From Bacteroidota bacterium (GTDB taxonomy: Bacteria; Bacteroidota; Bacteroidia; Cytophagales; Cyclobacteriaceae), in the NCBI GenBank assembly GCA_024643595.1, contig JAHEMS010000221.1, forward strand, positions 1-6,164: a stretch of 6,164 bases of DNA, written 5' to 3'. Position numbers and translations under genes: made by a program. This document shows, piece after piece, positions 1 to 5,894 of the stretch; the first letter of the stretch is position 1, and every line of letters starts with the position of its first letter. The notes beneath the pieces are model-generated. The model was not told the DNA's origin, searched no databases, and saw nothing but the letters and a program-made list of their open reading frames with translations.

Positions 1-696
1 GTACCACCCTGCACTAAACTGCCAGTCATACGTGCCTTTATTAAAAAAATACTTAGCCGCGACAACGGAAGTGTTATTTGAGAATGAAGGACTTACGGCG
101 ATATCTACGTTGGAAAGGTCATTGACAAAATACTGAACCTTTACAGCATCACTGCCAGGTCGTTCTTCATAATCGAAATCCAAAAAGTTATAGGAATTAA
201 AAATATCGTTGGGGTTCCAGGTAGTGGCTATTCCCCAGTTAATCCGCTGCCTACCTGCTCGGATTGCAATTTTTGAAGATTTATACTCTAACCAGAACCG
301 CTCGATGTTTGTCAACATGGCCGAATTTTTAGTCTCGAACCAAATAATGGATGCGTCAACCTGCTCATTCCGGTTTCTTAATTGCTCAGAAAAATTAGGA
401 GTAGCTCGTACATCATCACCCCAGTATAATCTTGTTCTGAATTCAGCCGCTCCAGAAATATTCTCTGATGGATTCCATTTAACATTAAGCCGGTTGTGAA
501 TCAGGTTGGTCGAATAGATATTGGCAAAATTCTTGTCAAAGGAAATGTAAGGCAATTCTTTCAAATACCCCTTTATCTTCCAGACTTCCTTCTTTTCAAC
601 TTCCTGAGCACTGCTGGTATTCCTAAAAAAGAAAAGAATAAATAGAACAGGGATTATAATTAATCTTAATGACCGATATCTAACCCTCGATTTCAT
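1..696 (-). CDS. Outer-membrane beta-barrel (porin / alginate-export-like), partial: C-terminus beyond the left edge
   Basis: The first 232 residues of this protein are present; the rest lies left of the window. Residues 1-30 form a signal peptide: an Arg/Lys-rich start, a hydrophobic stretch at about 12-24, and likely cleavage at SSA|Q (30/31), a typical Bacteroidota site. The mature part shows alternating aromatic/polar strands ending in Trp, Tyr or Phe. Landmarks are RAGRQRINWG at 146-155, NPND at 161-164 and ERPGSD at 178-183. The GRQ-x(3)-WG...NP-D pattern is seen in DUF1302-like and alginate-export-like barrels, so an outer-membrane channel is inferred; no substrate can be named. The ATG at 696 lies 5 bases after the ATPase stop, making this the last visible gene of the operon. 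It is the only Met before the signal peptide in this frame. I am sure it is a secreted outer-membrane protein, less sure of the family. Confidence 0.8.
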   Translation of the reverse strand, partial: MKSRVRYRSLRLIIIPVLFILFFFRNTSSAQEVEKKEVWKIKGYLKELPYISFDKNFANIYSTNLIHNRLNVKWNPSENISGAAEFRTRLYWGDDVRATPNFSEQLRNRNEQVDASIIWFETKNSAMLTNIERFWLEYKSSKIAIRAGRQRINWGIATTWNPNDIFNSYNFLDFDYEERPGSDAVKVQYFVNDLSNVDIAVSPSFSNNTSVVAAKYFFNKGTYDWQFSAGWY

Positions 697-701
697 CTCG
701 A

Positions 702-1409
702 TCAGGCAGTACTGGTAGGCAACGTGTCCGATACTATTTTTCCATCCACCAAAGTAATGACACGTCTTGCCCTATCTATCACCCGTTGGTCATGGGTTGA
801 AAACAGGAAGGTAATATGTTCTTCAGTATTCAGTTTGGCCATAATGTCCAAGAGATTAGAAGCCGATTTGCTGTCGAGATTTGCAGTAGGCTCATCCGCC
901 AGAACAAATTGAGGTTTAGATGCCAGCGCACGTGCAACCGCCACGCGTTGTTGTTGCCCACCCGACAATTGTGAAGGACGACTGTCTATTTTATCGGATA
1001 ATTGTACCTCTTCAAAAAGTTGCTTAATGCGAGTATCCCGATCCATCCTTTGCGACTTTTGCAAATGCATGATCATCTCCACATTTTCACGTGCCGTTAA
1101 GACAGGTATTAAATTAAATGATTGAAAAACAAAACCGATATGATTCAGCCGGAATGTAATAAGCTTATTTGCTGAAAGCTTTGTAATATCGATATTGTTG
1201 ATCAGAATATTTCCGGTATCCGGGCGATCTAACCCTCCTATTAAATTAAGCAACGTCGTCTTGCCAGATCCTGACGGCCCCACTAATGCAGTAAACTCTC
1301 CCCTGTTCAAGTGGAGATGAACATCATTTACTGCAAATACGGGAATGGTTTCTGGATTATAGATCTTACTGATGTTATGGGCATCAATGACGGTATCGTT
1401 TTTCATCAT
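702..1409 (-). CDS. ABC transporter ATP-binding protein, LolD/MacB (type VII) class
   Basis: This 235-residue stand-alone ATPase is the usual length for LolD-type subunits. All nucleotide-binding motifs are intact: Walker A GPSGSGKT at 44-51, Q-loop Gln96, signature LSGGQ at 148-152, Walker B FVLADE at 168-173 with catalytic Glu173, D-loop NLDS at 177-180 and switch His206. The sequence around residues 92-110 (GFVFQSFNLIPVLTARENV) is typical of the LolD/MacB/FtsE group. It should bind the cytoplasmic side of the two permeases encoded just upstream and use ATP to drive their periplasmic movements. It starts 20 bases after the second permease; the start may be either of two adjacent Met codons (1409 or 1406), and neither has a Shine-Dalgarno sequence. 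LolD, MacB-type and general antimicrobial-peptide exporters cannot be separated from the ATPase alone; the LolA-like neighbour favours a Lol-like role. Confidence 0.95.
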   Translation of the reverse strand: MMKNDTVIDAHNISKIYNPETIPVFAVNDVHLHLNRGEFTALVGPSGSGKTTLLNLIGGLDRPDTGNILINNIDITKLSANKLITFRLNHIGFVFQSFNLIPVLTARENVEMIMHLQKSQRMDRDTRIKQLFEEVQLSDKIDSRPSQLSGGQQQRVAVARALASKPQFVLADEPTANLDSKSASNLLDIMAKLNTEEHITFLFSTHDQRVIDRARRVITLVDGKIVSDTLPTSTA

Positions 1410-1429
1410 ACTATGAATTTCATAAACAA

Positions 1430-2644
1430 TTATTTACGTAGTGCTTCTACGGGTTGGAGTTTCAACGCCTTTAGTGCTGGAAATAAACTTGACAAAATCG
1501 CAGTAATCACAACAATGAGAAAAATCACAATTACATTATCATATGGAAATTCCGGATAAATCACATTGGTAAATCCGAAACTTGACATCATGTCTTCTCC
1601 AAACCTTGAAAAATCAACTCCATTTCTATTAAGATAATTTATCCAGAGCCAGGAGAATAATAGTCCAAAAGGGCAACCGACCATGGTTAGAAAAACTGTC
1701 TCCCAAAGGATGAGAAAAAATAATCGCACTTTATTCATTCCCAGTGCCACCAGCATGCCCAACTCTCGGGTACGTTCCAGGATAGCCATTAGCATGGTAT
1801 TGATAATACCAAACGCCAGTGCCAGCATGATAATAACCAAAATAATATAAGAATATTCGTTTGTGGTGTCTACCATCAGTTCCGTTTCAGGAGAAAGATT
1901 CTTCCACGTATCGACTTGAAGAGAGGGTACCATCCCTTGAATTTCCTTTGTCACTCTATCTAAATCTTCATCCCTGTTTAATAACACCACCATTTCGTGT
2001 ACGGAAGATCCAATTCCCAAAAGTTTATTCAGGTCATCTCGGAAAACATAGACATTACGTTCATCAAGTGGAGTATTCTCTGATTCATAAATAGCCATAA
2101 CACGGAACGCGGCAGAGACGATTGAATTTGTGGAGTCCGTGAACGTAAGCACTAACTTTGATTTAATTTTCAACTTCATCTTTCTGGCCAACTTCCTCCC
2201 TACCATCACCGGGTTGCGTATCTTCTCCGTGAAATAGTCTCCTTCAATAATCTTTTCCGCCAGCTGTGAAATCGCCCGCTCTTCATTGGGTACGATGCCA
2301 AGAATGGTCACGCCGGCACTTCCGGTAGCGGTAGAAAGCATCCCATTAGTTATACTTCGTTGAGTGGTTAGTTTCACCTCCGGTAATTGAGTAATATCAA
2401 CCAAGGCAGTACTTTCCGGAAGCACATATTCAGCAAGATAATCTTCTTTAAATTTTGATTGATGAATTTGCAAGTGGCCTACTTCTCTATCGATAACCGA
2501 GCGAACTTTACTTCTCAACATTCCCTTATAGATAGCTACCACGAAAAGGCCTGCGAACAAGCCCAACATAATAGAAAAAATAATGATCATGCTTCGCGAT
2601 TTATTTCGCCAGATATTTCGCCATGCCATCATCAGTATCATCAT
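1430..2644 (-). CDS. ABC transporter permease, FtsX/MacB/LolCE-like (second of two)
   Basis: A 404-residue permease with the four-helix layout of type VII ABC transporters. TM1 is at about 18-40 after the amphipathic WRNIWRNKSRS leader, then comes a large periplasmic domain (about 41-263). TM2 is at about 266-289, TM3 at about 307-336 and TM4 at about 370-390. The ERTRELGMLVALGM segment at 290-303, between TM2 and TM3, is the conserved FtsX-domain coupling region, and the PVEALRK tail is typical of the family. These proteins transmit ATPase movement to the periplasmic domain instead of moving cargo through a pore. It differs clearly from its neighbour permease, so a LolCE-like heterodimer is inferred. 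Starts are possible at 2644, 2641, 2632 and 2629; I kept the longest, which has a purine-rich AAGAAG just before it. It lies 8 bases after the first permease. Confidence 0.93.
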   Translation of the reverse strand: MMILMMAWRNIWRNKSRSMIIIFSIMLGLFAGLFVVAIYKGMLRSKVRSVIDREVGHLQIHQSKFKEDYLAEYVLPESTALVDITQLPEVKLTTQRSITNGMLSTATGSAGVTILGIVPNEERAISQLAEKIIEGDYFTEKIRNPVMVGRKLARKMKLKIKSKLVLTFTDSTNSIVSAAFRVMAIYESENTPLDERNVYVFRDDLNKLLGIGSSVHEMVVLLNRDEDLDRVTKEIQGMVPSLQVDTWKNLSPETELMVDTTNEYSYIILVIIMLALAFGIINTMLMAILERTRELGMLVALGMNKVRLFFLILWETVFLTMVGCPFGLLFSWLWINYLNRNGVDFSRFGEDMMSSFGFTNVIYPEFPYDNVIVIFLIVVITAILSSLFPALKALKLQPVEALRK

Positions 2645-2652
2645 TCTTCTTT

Positions 2653-3870
2653 TTATCGTTTCATTGAAGAGACAGGATCCATTTTAATCACCTTCCAAAC
2701 GGGATAGAGTGCCAGCGTTAAACCTATACATAAAACAACAAGCCCTTGCCAAATAAAATTTTCAGGTTCTGTGGATGCGGGTAATACGGCTTCAAACCCA
2801 AAGCGCTCATAAGCCTTGGCGAGCTCTCCCGAAAAACGAATCGGATTAATTTTTAAATAATACAATATCGGGATGCTTGCTAAAATCCCGATAATACAAC
2901 CACCCATAACAGTAAACACAGATTCAGAAACCAATAAGAATATCATTTTACTTTTTTTCATACCGATGGCCATAAGCATTCCTAATTCAAAGCTCCGTTC
3001 TACCATCATCATCAGCAGTGTACCAAAAATTCCAAGACCCACCAGTATGTCTAGTATAACCAGGAACATTCTGTCAGTAACTATTTCTGATTCCATATGT
3101 TGCTTAACTTCAGGCATGATATCCCCCCATGTCATGACTTCATAGTGATTGGATAATAGATGCCGAATCTGTTCTGCCGTTTCATCAAGATCACTATGCT
3201 CCTGAAGTACGAATACGTAAGAAGTAATCATATCTTCTGCACTGTATAGTTGTTGTGCCGTATTCAAAGACATGAATAACATTCGGTCATTCAAATCCGG
3301 GGAACCAAAATGTACAATACCTTTTACCTGATATCGACCAGCGGCTGTAGCCCCATGATACCCCTGACCAATCAGAATCAAGGTGTCGTTCAACGATAAT
3401 TTTAATCGCTCCGCTAATCCCTCACATAACAATACTTCATTTCCAGTTTCGTTCAGGTAATTGCCAGCTACAAGTTTATTTTCGAGCATCGTGGCTTGAT
3501 TTTCTGTCTTCGGGTTCACCCCAACCACCATCACACCCTTTGTTACGTCACCTGATGCGGCCAATGAAAATGATTCCAGTCGCGGCGTGATTCCGGAAAC
3601 TGAATTCACATTCATCATGCTGTCTTCCATTGATGTGGATCTCCGAAAAGAATTTTCAAGCGTTTGTTCGTCCCAATAGCCTGCTCTATGAACCTGAATA
3701 TAACCCGTGTAATAACTGACTAAATTTTTAATCATGTTATCGAATGCCCCAACCGTTATCGCGCTTAATACGATGGACAGTACCACCGCAAAAAATACAG
3801 CAGCCATTGAAATAAGAGTACGGCTCTTATTTCGCCACAGATTTAACCATGCCAGTCGAACCAGCCACAT
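2653..3870 (-). CDS. ABC transporter permease, FtsX/MacB/LolCE-like (first of two)
   Basis: A 405-residue permease built like its downstream partner: the leader WLNLWRNKSRT, TM1 at about 19-41, a periplasmic domain (about 42-265), TM2 at about 268-290, TM3 at about 309-340 and TM4 at about 372-392. The coupling segment ERSFELGMLMAIGM follows TM2, and the tail reads MDPVSSMKR. It presumably pairs with the second permease and the ATPase in one inner-membrane complex. I chose the ATG at 3870, giving MWLVRLAWLN, because it leaves the standard short leader; it begins 2 bases after the LolA-like stop. A TTG at 3876 is in frame and would add two residues and overlap the previous stop by 4 bases (TTGA). 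The family is certain; the cargo is not known, and a MacB-like exporter without fused ATPase is the main alternative. Confidence 0.93.
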   Translation of the reverse strand: MWLVRLAWLNLWRNKSRTLISMAAVFFAVVLSIVLSAITVGAFDNMIKNLVSYYTGYIQVHRAGYWDEQTLENSFRRSTSMEDSMMNVNSVSGITPRLESFSLAASGDVTKGVMVVGVNPKTENQATMLENKLVAGNYLNETGNEVLLCEGLAERLKLSLNDTLILIGQGYHGATAAGRYQVKGIVHFGSPDLNDRMLFMSLNTAQQLYSAEDMITSYVFVLQEHSDLDETAEQIRHLLSNHYEVMTWGDIMPEVKQHMESEIVTDRMFLVILDILVGLGIFGTLLMMMVERSFELGMLMAIGMKKSKMIFLLVSESVFTVMGGCIIGILASIPILYYLKINPIRFSGELAKAYERFGFEAVLPASTEPENFIWQGLVVLCIGLTLALYPVWKVIKMDPVSSMKR

Positions 3871-3872
3871 GA

Positions 3873-4637
3873 TCAATTAAGGTTTTTCATTTTTTGCAGG
3901 GTAAAAAACGAGTCATCGATCGGTCTGTTATACAGCACTTGTTTATAAATCAACTCTGTCTTCTGATTCTTCTTATCCATCGGAATCATCACCACACGCG
4001 TTGGTATCAAACGATTATCCATTAGTTTGATATCGTAAGCGCTCATGATGTTCACTAGTTCACCGTCTTCGTCGAAAAATTGAGTACTCAGTTCAAGATA
4101 ATCCCTCTTGTCAACGCATAAGATTAACTTTCCCCATACCACCGCTGCATCAGGCTTGGGTAAAAGTAAGATCCGATAACAATTTCGGCTATCAACAATC
4201 GTGTCACCCAAAATGCTGTGTTCATAATCTTCCAACACCGAAGATTCTTTTACCAGATCGTCATTACTGAAATCGGTACCCATCCATGATTGCGACATCA
4301 TGGAAGGAGGAAGTTTAATGGTACGTTCCAGGATGGGCATCCAGTTCCACACCTCCTTTTGGCGCTTCAAAAATGTAATGCCTTCATCCTTTTGGGGAGA
4401 TTTAATTAAAATCATTGAATATTGTGTTCCTTTTGCCCACGTCTTAAGCGTCATCTCGCGGGTCCACGACGGGCGCACGGTGCGAATGATCATCTCTGCC
4501 TGCAACGTATTACCCCTCATTTTCTCATCTGCCTTCCTTACAATTTCCCTGGCATCCTGTGCTAGAACGGGTGTGGCGAAAAGTAAAATAGCCAATACCG
4601 ACAATTTATTAATAACCGATTCTCGAATAATTACCAT
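3873..4637 (-). CDS. Outer membrane lipoprotein-sorting protein, LolA-like (periplasmic)
   Basis: A secreted LolA-like protein of 254 residues with the start I chose. Residues 1-26 form a signal peptide: Arg5 and Lys11, a hydrophobic core at 12-25, and cleavage at VLA|Q (26/27). The mature protein begins with the helix AREIVRKADEKMRGN, as in LolA-fold proteins. The segment at 95-128 carries the family hallmark, with EVWNWMPILERTIKLPPS followed by SWMGTDFSNDDL. The LolA/LolB fold is a half-barrel with a greasy pocket that carries lipoproteins or lipids across the periplasm, so it is likely the soluble carrier for the ABC complex encoded directly downstream. An in-frame ATG at 4688 would add 17 residues (271 in total), but that puts an unusual charged stretch before the signal peptide, so 4637 is preferred. 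Housekeeping LolA is usually shorter; this is the longer LolA_like (PF17131-type) group found in dedicated operons. Confidence 0.85.
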   Translation of the reverse strand: MVIIRESVINKLSVLAILLFATPVLAQDAREIVRKADEKMRGNTLQAEMIIRTVRPSWTREMTLKTWAKGTQYSMILIKSPQKDEGITFLKRQKEVWNWMPILERTIKLPPSMMSQSWMGTDFSNDDLVKESSVLEDYEHSILGDTIVDSRNCYRILLLPKPDAAVVWGKLILCVDKRDYLELSTQFFDEDGELVNIMSAYDIKLMDNRLIPTRVVMIPMDKKNQKTELIYKQVLYNRPIDDSFFTLQKMKNLN

Positions 4638-4663
4638 TGTTGAAAAATGATCTTTTTGCTTAG

Positions 4664-4732
4664 AATAATGAATGAGGGGTATCAGCATATGTTATGATCT
4701 AAATCATGCACGAATGTTTCAATAATGAATGA
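4664..4732. repeat. 12-base perfect direct repeat pair flanking the Fnr/Crp-like palindrome
   Basis: AATAATGAATGA occurs at 4664-4675 and again at 4721-4732, 57 bases apart start to start. The palindrome at 4694-4707 lies between them, its centre 31 bases from the centre of the first copy and 26 from the second. The match is seen directly; a regulatory role is inferred. Copy 1 would fall inside the coding region if the LolA-like gene started at 4688. Confidence 0.6.
4694..4707. promoter_or_regulatory. Candidate Fnr/Crp-family operator (TGAT-N4-ATCA)
   Basis: ATGATCTAAATCAT is a palindrome with 5-base arms and a 4-base spacer. Its TGAT-N4-ATCA core matches the inner part of the Fnr/Dnr box TTGAT-N4-ATCAA; only the outermost base of each arm differs. 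Reading the window by eye, I found this core nowhere else. Its centre is about 63 bases upstream of the LolA-like start at 4637 and about 110 upstream of the hibernation factor. The sequence match is direct; binding by a Crp/Fnr-type regulator is inferred, and no regulator gene is in the window. Confidence 0.4.
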
Positions 4733-4739
4733 CCATTAT
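4722..4739. repeat. 6-base inverted repeat in the divergent region
   Basis: ATAATG at 4722-4727 and CATTAT at 4734-4739 are perfect reverse complements around a 6-base spacer. It overlaps the second copy of the 12-base direct repeat. With A-T-rich arms it is a poor terminator and more like a possible protein-binding site. Confidence 0.35.
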
Positions 4740-4764
4740 CATTTCAATTTCATAGTAACTGTTT

Positions 4765-4772
4765 CAAATTTA
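4765..4772 (-). promoter_or_regulatory. Possible Bacteroidota -7 element for the leftward operon
   Basis: The minus strand reads TAAATTTG, an exact match to the Bacteroidota -7 consensus TAnnTTTG. No good TTG -33 element is found 19-21 bases upstream; the nearest match is a TTT with 17-base spacing. A start site here would give a leader of about 120 bases before 4637 and place the Fnr/Crp-like palindrome downstream of it, in a repressing position. Confidence 0.25.
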
Positions 4773-4809
4773 TTTTCAAAGGACAACAGAAACTTAAATT
4801 GAAATTTTT

Positions 4810-5154
4810 ATGAACTATATTATTCAATCTCCCAATAAAGAAGTAAGTCTTGAAAAGGAAGAGCTTATCAAAAAGAAATTCAAGCGATTTGAAAAAAAGG
4901 TACCCGGTTTAATGCGGTGTGATATTGTCCTTCGCATGGAAAAAAGTGGAGAACAAAATAAGTACATCGTAGAAGGCAAGTTGATGGTGCCCGGAAATGA
5001 CCTTTTTGCCAAAGAGCATGGAGTCAGCTATGAAATGGCAGCGGAACAAGTATGTATTGATCTGGAAAATCAGATCCGCAAACAGAAAGAAAAGAAAAAC
5101 AAACGGTTGACAAAACCGGTAGACCACTTTGTGAAAGAAGAAGAATTAGAATAA
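4810..5154 (+). CDS. Short HPF/RaiA-family ribosome hibernation factor
   Basis: A 114-residue protein of the HPF/RaiA (YfiA) family, which binds the 30S decoding region of idle ribosomes and protects or pairs them when growth stops. It has the family layout: strand 1 (NYIIQSP), a basic helix (about 14-31), strands at about 36-44 and 51-61, then the GNDLFAKE turn and the final helix EMAAEQVCIDLENQIRKQKEKKNKR (75-99). The pattern A-x(6)-DLENQIRK corresponds to the family's conserved last helix. The many Lys and Arg residues suit rRNA binding. The C-terminal dimerisation domain of long HPF is absent, so this is the short form; the tail after 99 is acidic. The ATG at 4810 is the only sensible start, with an in-frame stop at 4795. 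It is the first gene of the rightward cluster. The sequence is somewhat divergent, so hpf versus raiA is left open. Confidence 0.82.
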   Translation: MNYIIQSPNKEVSLEKEELIKKKFKRFEKKVPGLMRCDIVLRMEKSGEQNKYIVEGKLMVPGNDLFAKEHGVSYEMAAEQVCIDLENQIRKQKEKKNKRLTKPVDHFVKEEELE

Positions 5155-5181
5155 AGTTCACTCACTTAATAAACTCCGGAT

Positions 5182-5853
5182 ATGAAAACGAATCAGGAAC
5201 TTCAAAAAGATGTGATGGATGAATTAAAATGGGAACCTACATTGGCAAATGTCGTTTCACAAATCGGTGTAACTACCAATGATGGAGTGGTAACCCTTTC
5301 AGGAAAAGTAAATAGCTATAATCAAAAAATCAATGCAGAACAGGCCGCCCAACGGGTAGCCGGTGTAAAGGTGGTAGCGGAGGACATTGAAGTAGTAATT
5401 CCAGGCAAGCATGAACGGAGTGATACTGATATTGCTATCGCAGTAAAAGATGCACTTCGCTGGCACAGCGGTGTCAATGAAGATCTCATCGAAATAAAAG
5501 TAGAAAATGGATGGGTTTACCTCGATGGAACGGCTGAATGGGACTATCAGAAAAAAGCAGCTGAAAATTCAGTGAAGGACATCGTTGGAGTAACCCGAGT
5601 GGTTAACCGTATCTCATTGAAGCCGGTTGTCAATGCCAAGGATGTTAAAAGTAAAATAATGGCAGCATTTCATAGAAGTGCAACGATCGATGCTAGCAAC
5701 ATATCTATTGAAACAGTGGGAACTAAGGTAATTCTGCGCGGAGTAGTGCGCTCGTGGGCTGAAAAAAAAGAGGCAGAAAATGCGGCTTGGTCAGGTCCCG
5801 GTGTAACTGATGTTGACAATAAAGTAACTGTAGATACCGAAATATTAGTGTAA
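5182..5853 (+). CDS. Triple BON-domain protein, OsmY-like
   Basis: A 223-residue protein made almost wholly of three BON domains at about 4-73, 81-148 and 151-219. Each has an opening helix, a G-V-V/W-x-L-x-G strand (GVVTLSG 35-41, GWVYLDG 110-116, TKVILRG 181-187), a helix rich in Ala and Glu, and a closing G-V-x-x-V strand (GVKVV 61-65, GVTRVV 136-141, GVTDVD 207-212). BON domains are small folds that bind phospholipid or envelope surfaces; OsmY, with two of them, is a periplasmic stress protein. Unlike OsmY this protein has no signal peptide, so it is predicted to be cytoplasmic or on the inner face of the membrane. It begins 27 bases after the hibernation factor, with no Shine-Dalgarno sequence, and is probably in the same transcript. 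The family is clear; the exact function is not. Confidence 0.9.
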   Translation: MKTNQELQKDVMDELKWEPTLANVVSQIGVTTNDGVVTLSGKVNSYNQKINAEQAAQRVAGVKVVAEDIEVVIPGKHERSDTDIAIAVKDALRWHSGVNEDLIEIKVENGWVYLDGTAEWDYQKKAAENSVKDIVGVTRVVNRISLKPVVNAKDVKSKIMAAFHRSATIDASNISIETVGTKVILRGVVRSWAEKKEAENAAWSGPGVTDVDNKVTVDTEILV

Positions 5854-5858
5854 CGGAT

Positions 5859-5894
5859 ATGATTTCTCCAACCTTAACGTGCAAAATCGAATGA
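5859..5894 (+). CDS. Possible 11-codon leader ORF overlapping the lipoprotein start
   Basis: ATG at 5859 opens an 11-residue frame (MISPTLTCKIE) whose TGA at 5892-5894 overlaps the next gene's ATG in an ATGA arrangement. The start context CGGATATGA is the same nine bases as at the BON gene start (5177-5185). This would allow translational coupling, but an ORF this short can easily occur by chance. Confidence 0.15.
   Translation: MISPTLTCKIE

Larger units (their letters stand above)
4717..4804. repeat. Cluster of TTTCAA / TTGAAA hexamers
   Basis: TTTCAA occurs at 4717, 4742, 4762 and 4774, and its reverse complement TTGAAA at 4799, with spacings of 25, 20, 12 and 25 bases. A sixth, reversed copy is at 4640. 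Fewer than one copy would be expected in 172 AT-rich bases on both strands. They lie just ahead of the hibernation-factor start, so they may be binding sites, or only a product of low sequence complexity. Confidence 0.4.
4638..4809. promoter_or_regulatory. Divergent intergenic control region
   Basis: These 172 bases separate the leftward transport operon from the rightward hibernation-factor operon, so promoters for both should lie here. I see no convincing gene in it. It is AT-rich and unusually dense in small repeats, listed as separate entries. If the LolA-like gene really starts at 4688, the region shrinks to 4689-4809. I see no clear Shine-Dalgarno sequence before either start; an AAAGGA at 4778-4783 is 26 bases too far from the ATG at 4810. 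Confidence 0.7.

Noticed and set aside
209..499. Plus-strand 96-residue open frame
   Set aside because: It lies antisense to the beta-barrel gene, which has a signal peptide and family motifs; the plus-strand product has no recognisable features.
1861..2094. Plus-strand 77-residue open frame
   Set aside because: Antisense to the periplasmic domain of the second permease, without motifs or a plausible start context.
3871..3876. TTG start and TTGA overlap for the first permease
   Set aside because: The ATG at 3870 gives the standard short leader of the family; TTG adds only Met-Ile and is a rarer start codon.
4300..4650. Plus-strand 116-residue open frame
   Set aside because: Antisense to the LolA-like gene, whose hallmark segment lies in this stretch; no family resemblance in the plus frame.
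4722..4739. Rho-independent terminator
   Set aside because: The arms are AT-only except for one G-C pair, no T-run follows, and it sits where divergent promoters are expected.
4909..5127. Minus-strand 72-residue hydrophobic open frame
   Set aside because: It is the mirror of the Lys/Glu-rich hibernation-factor gene; reverse complements of AAA/GAA codons give Phe and hydrophobic runs that imitate membrane proteins.
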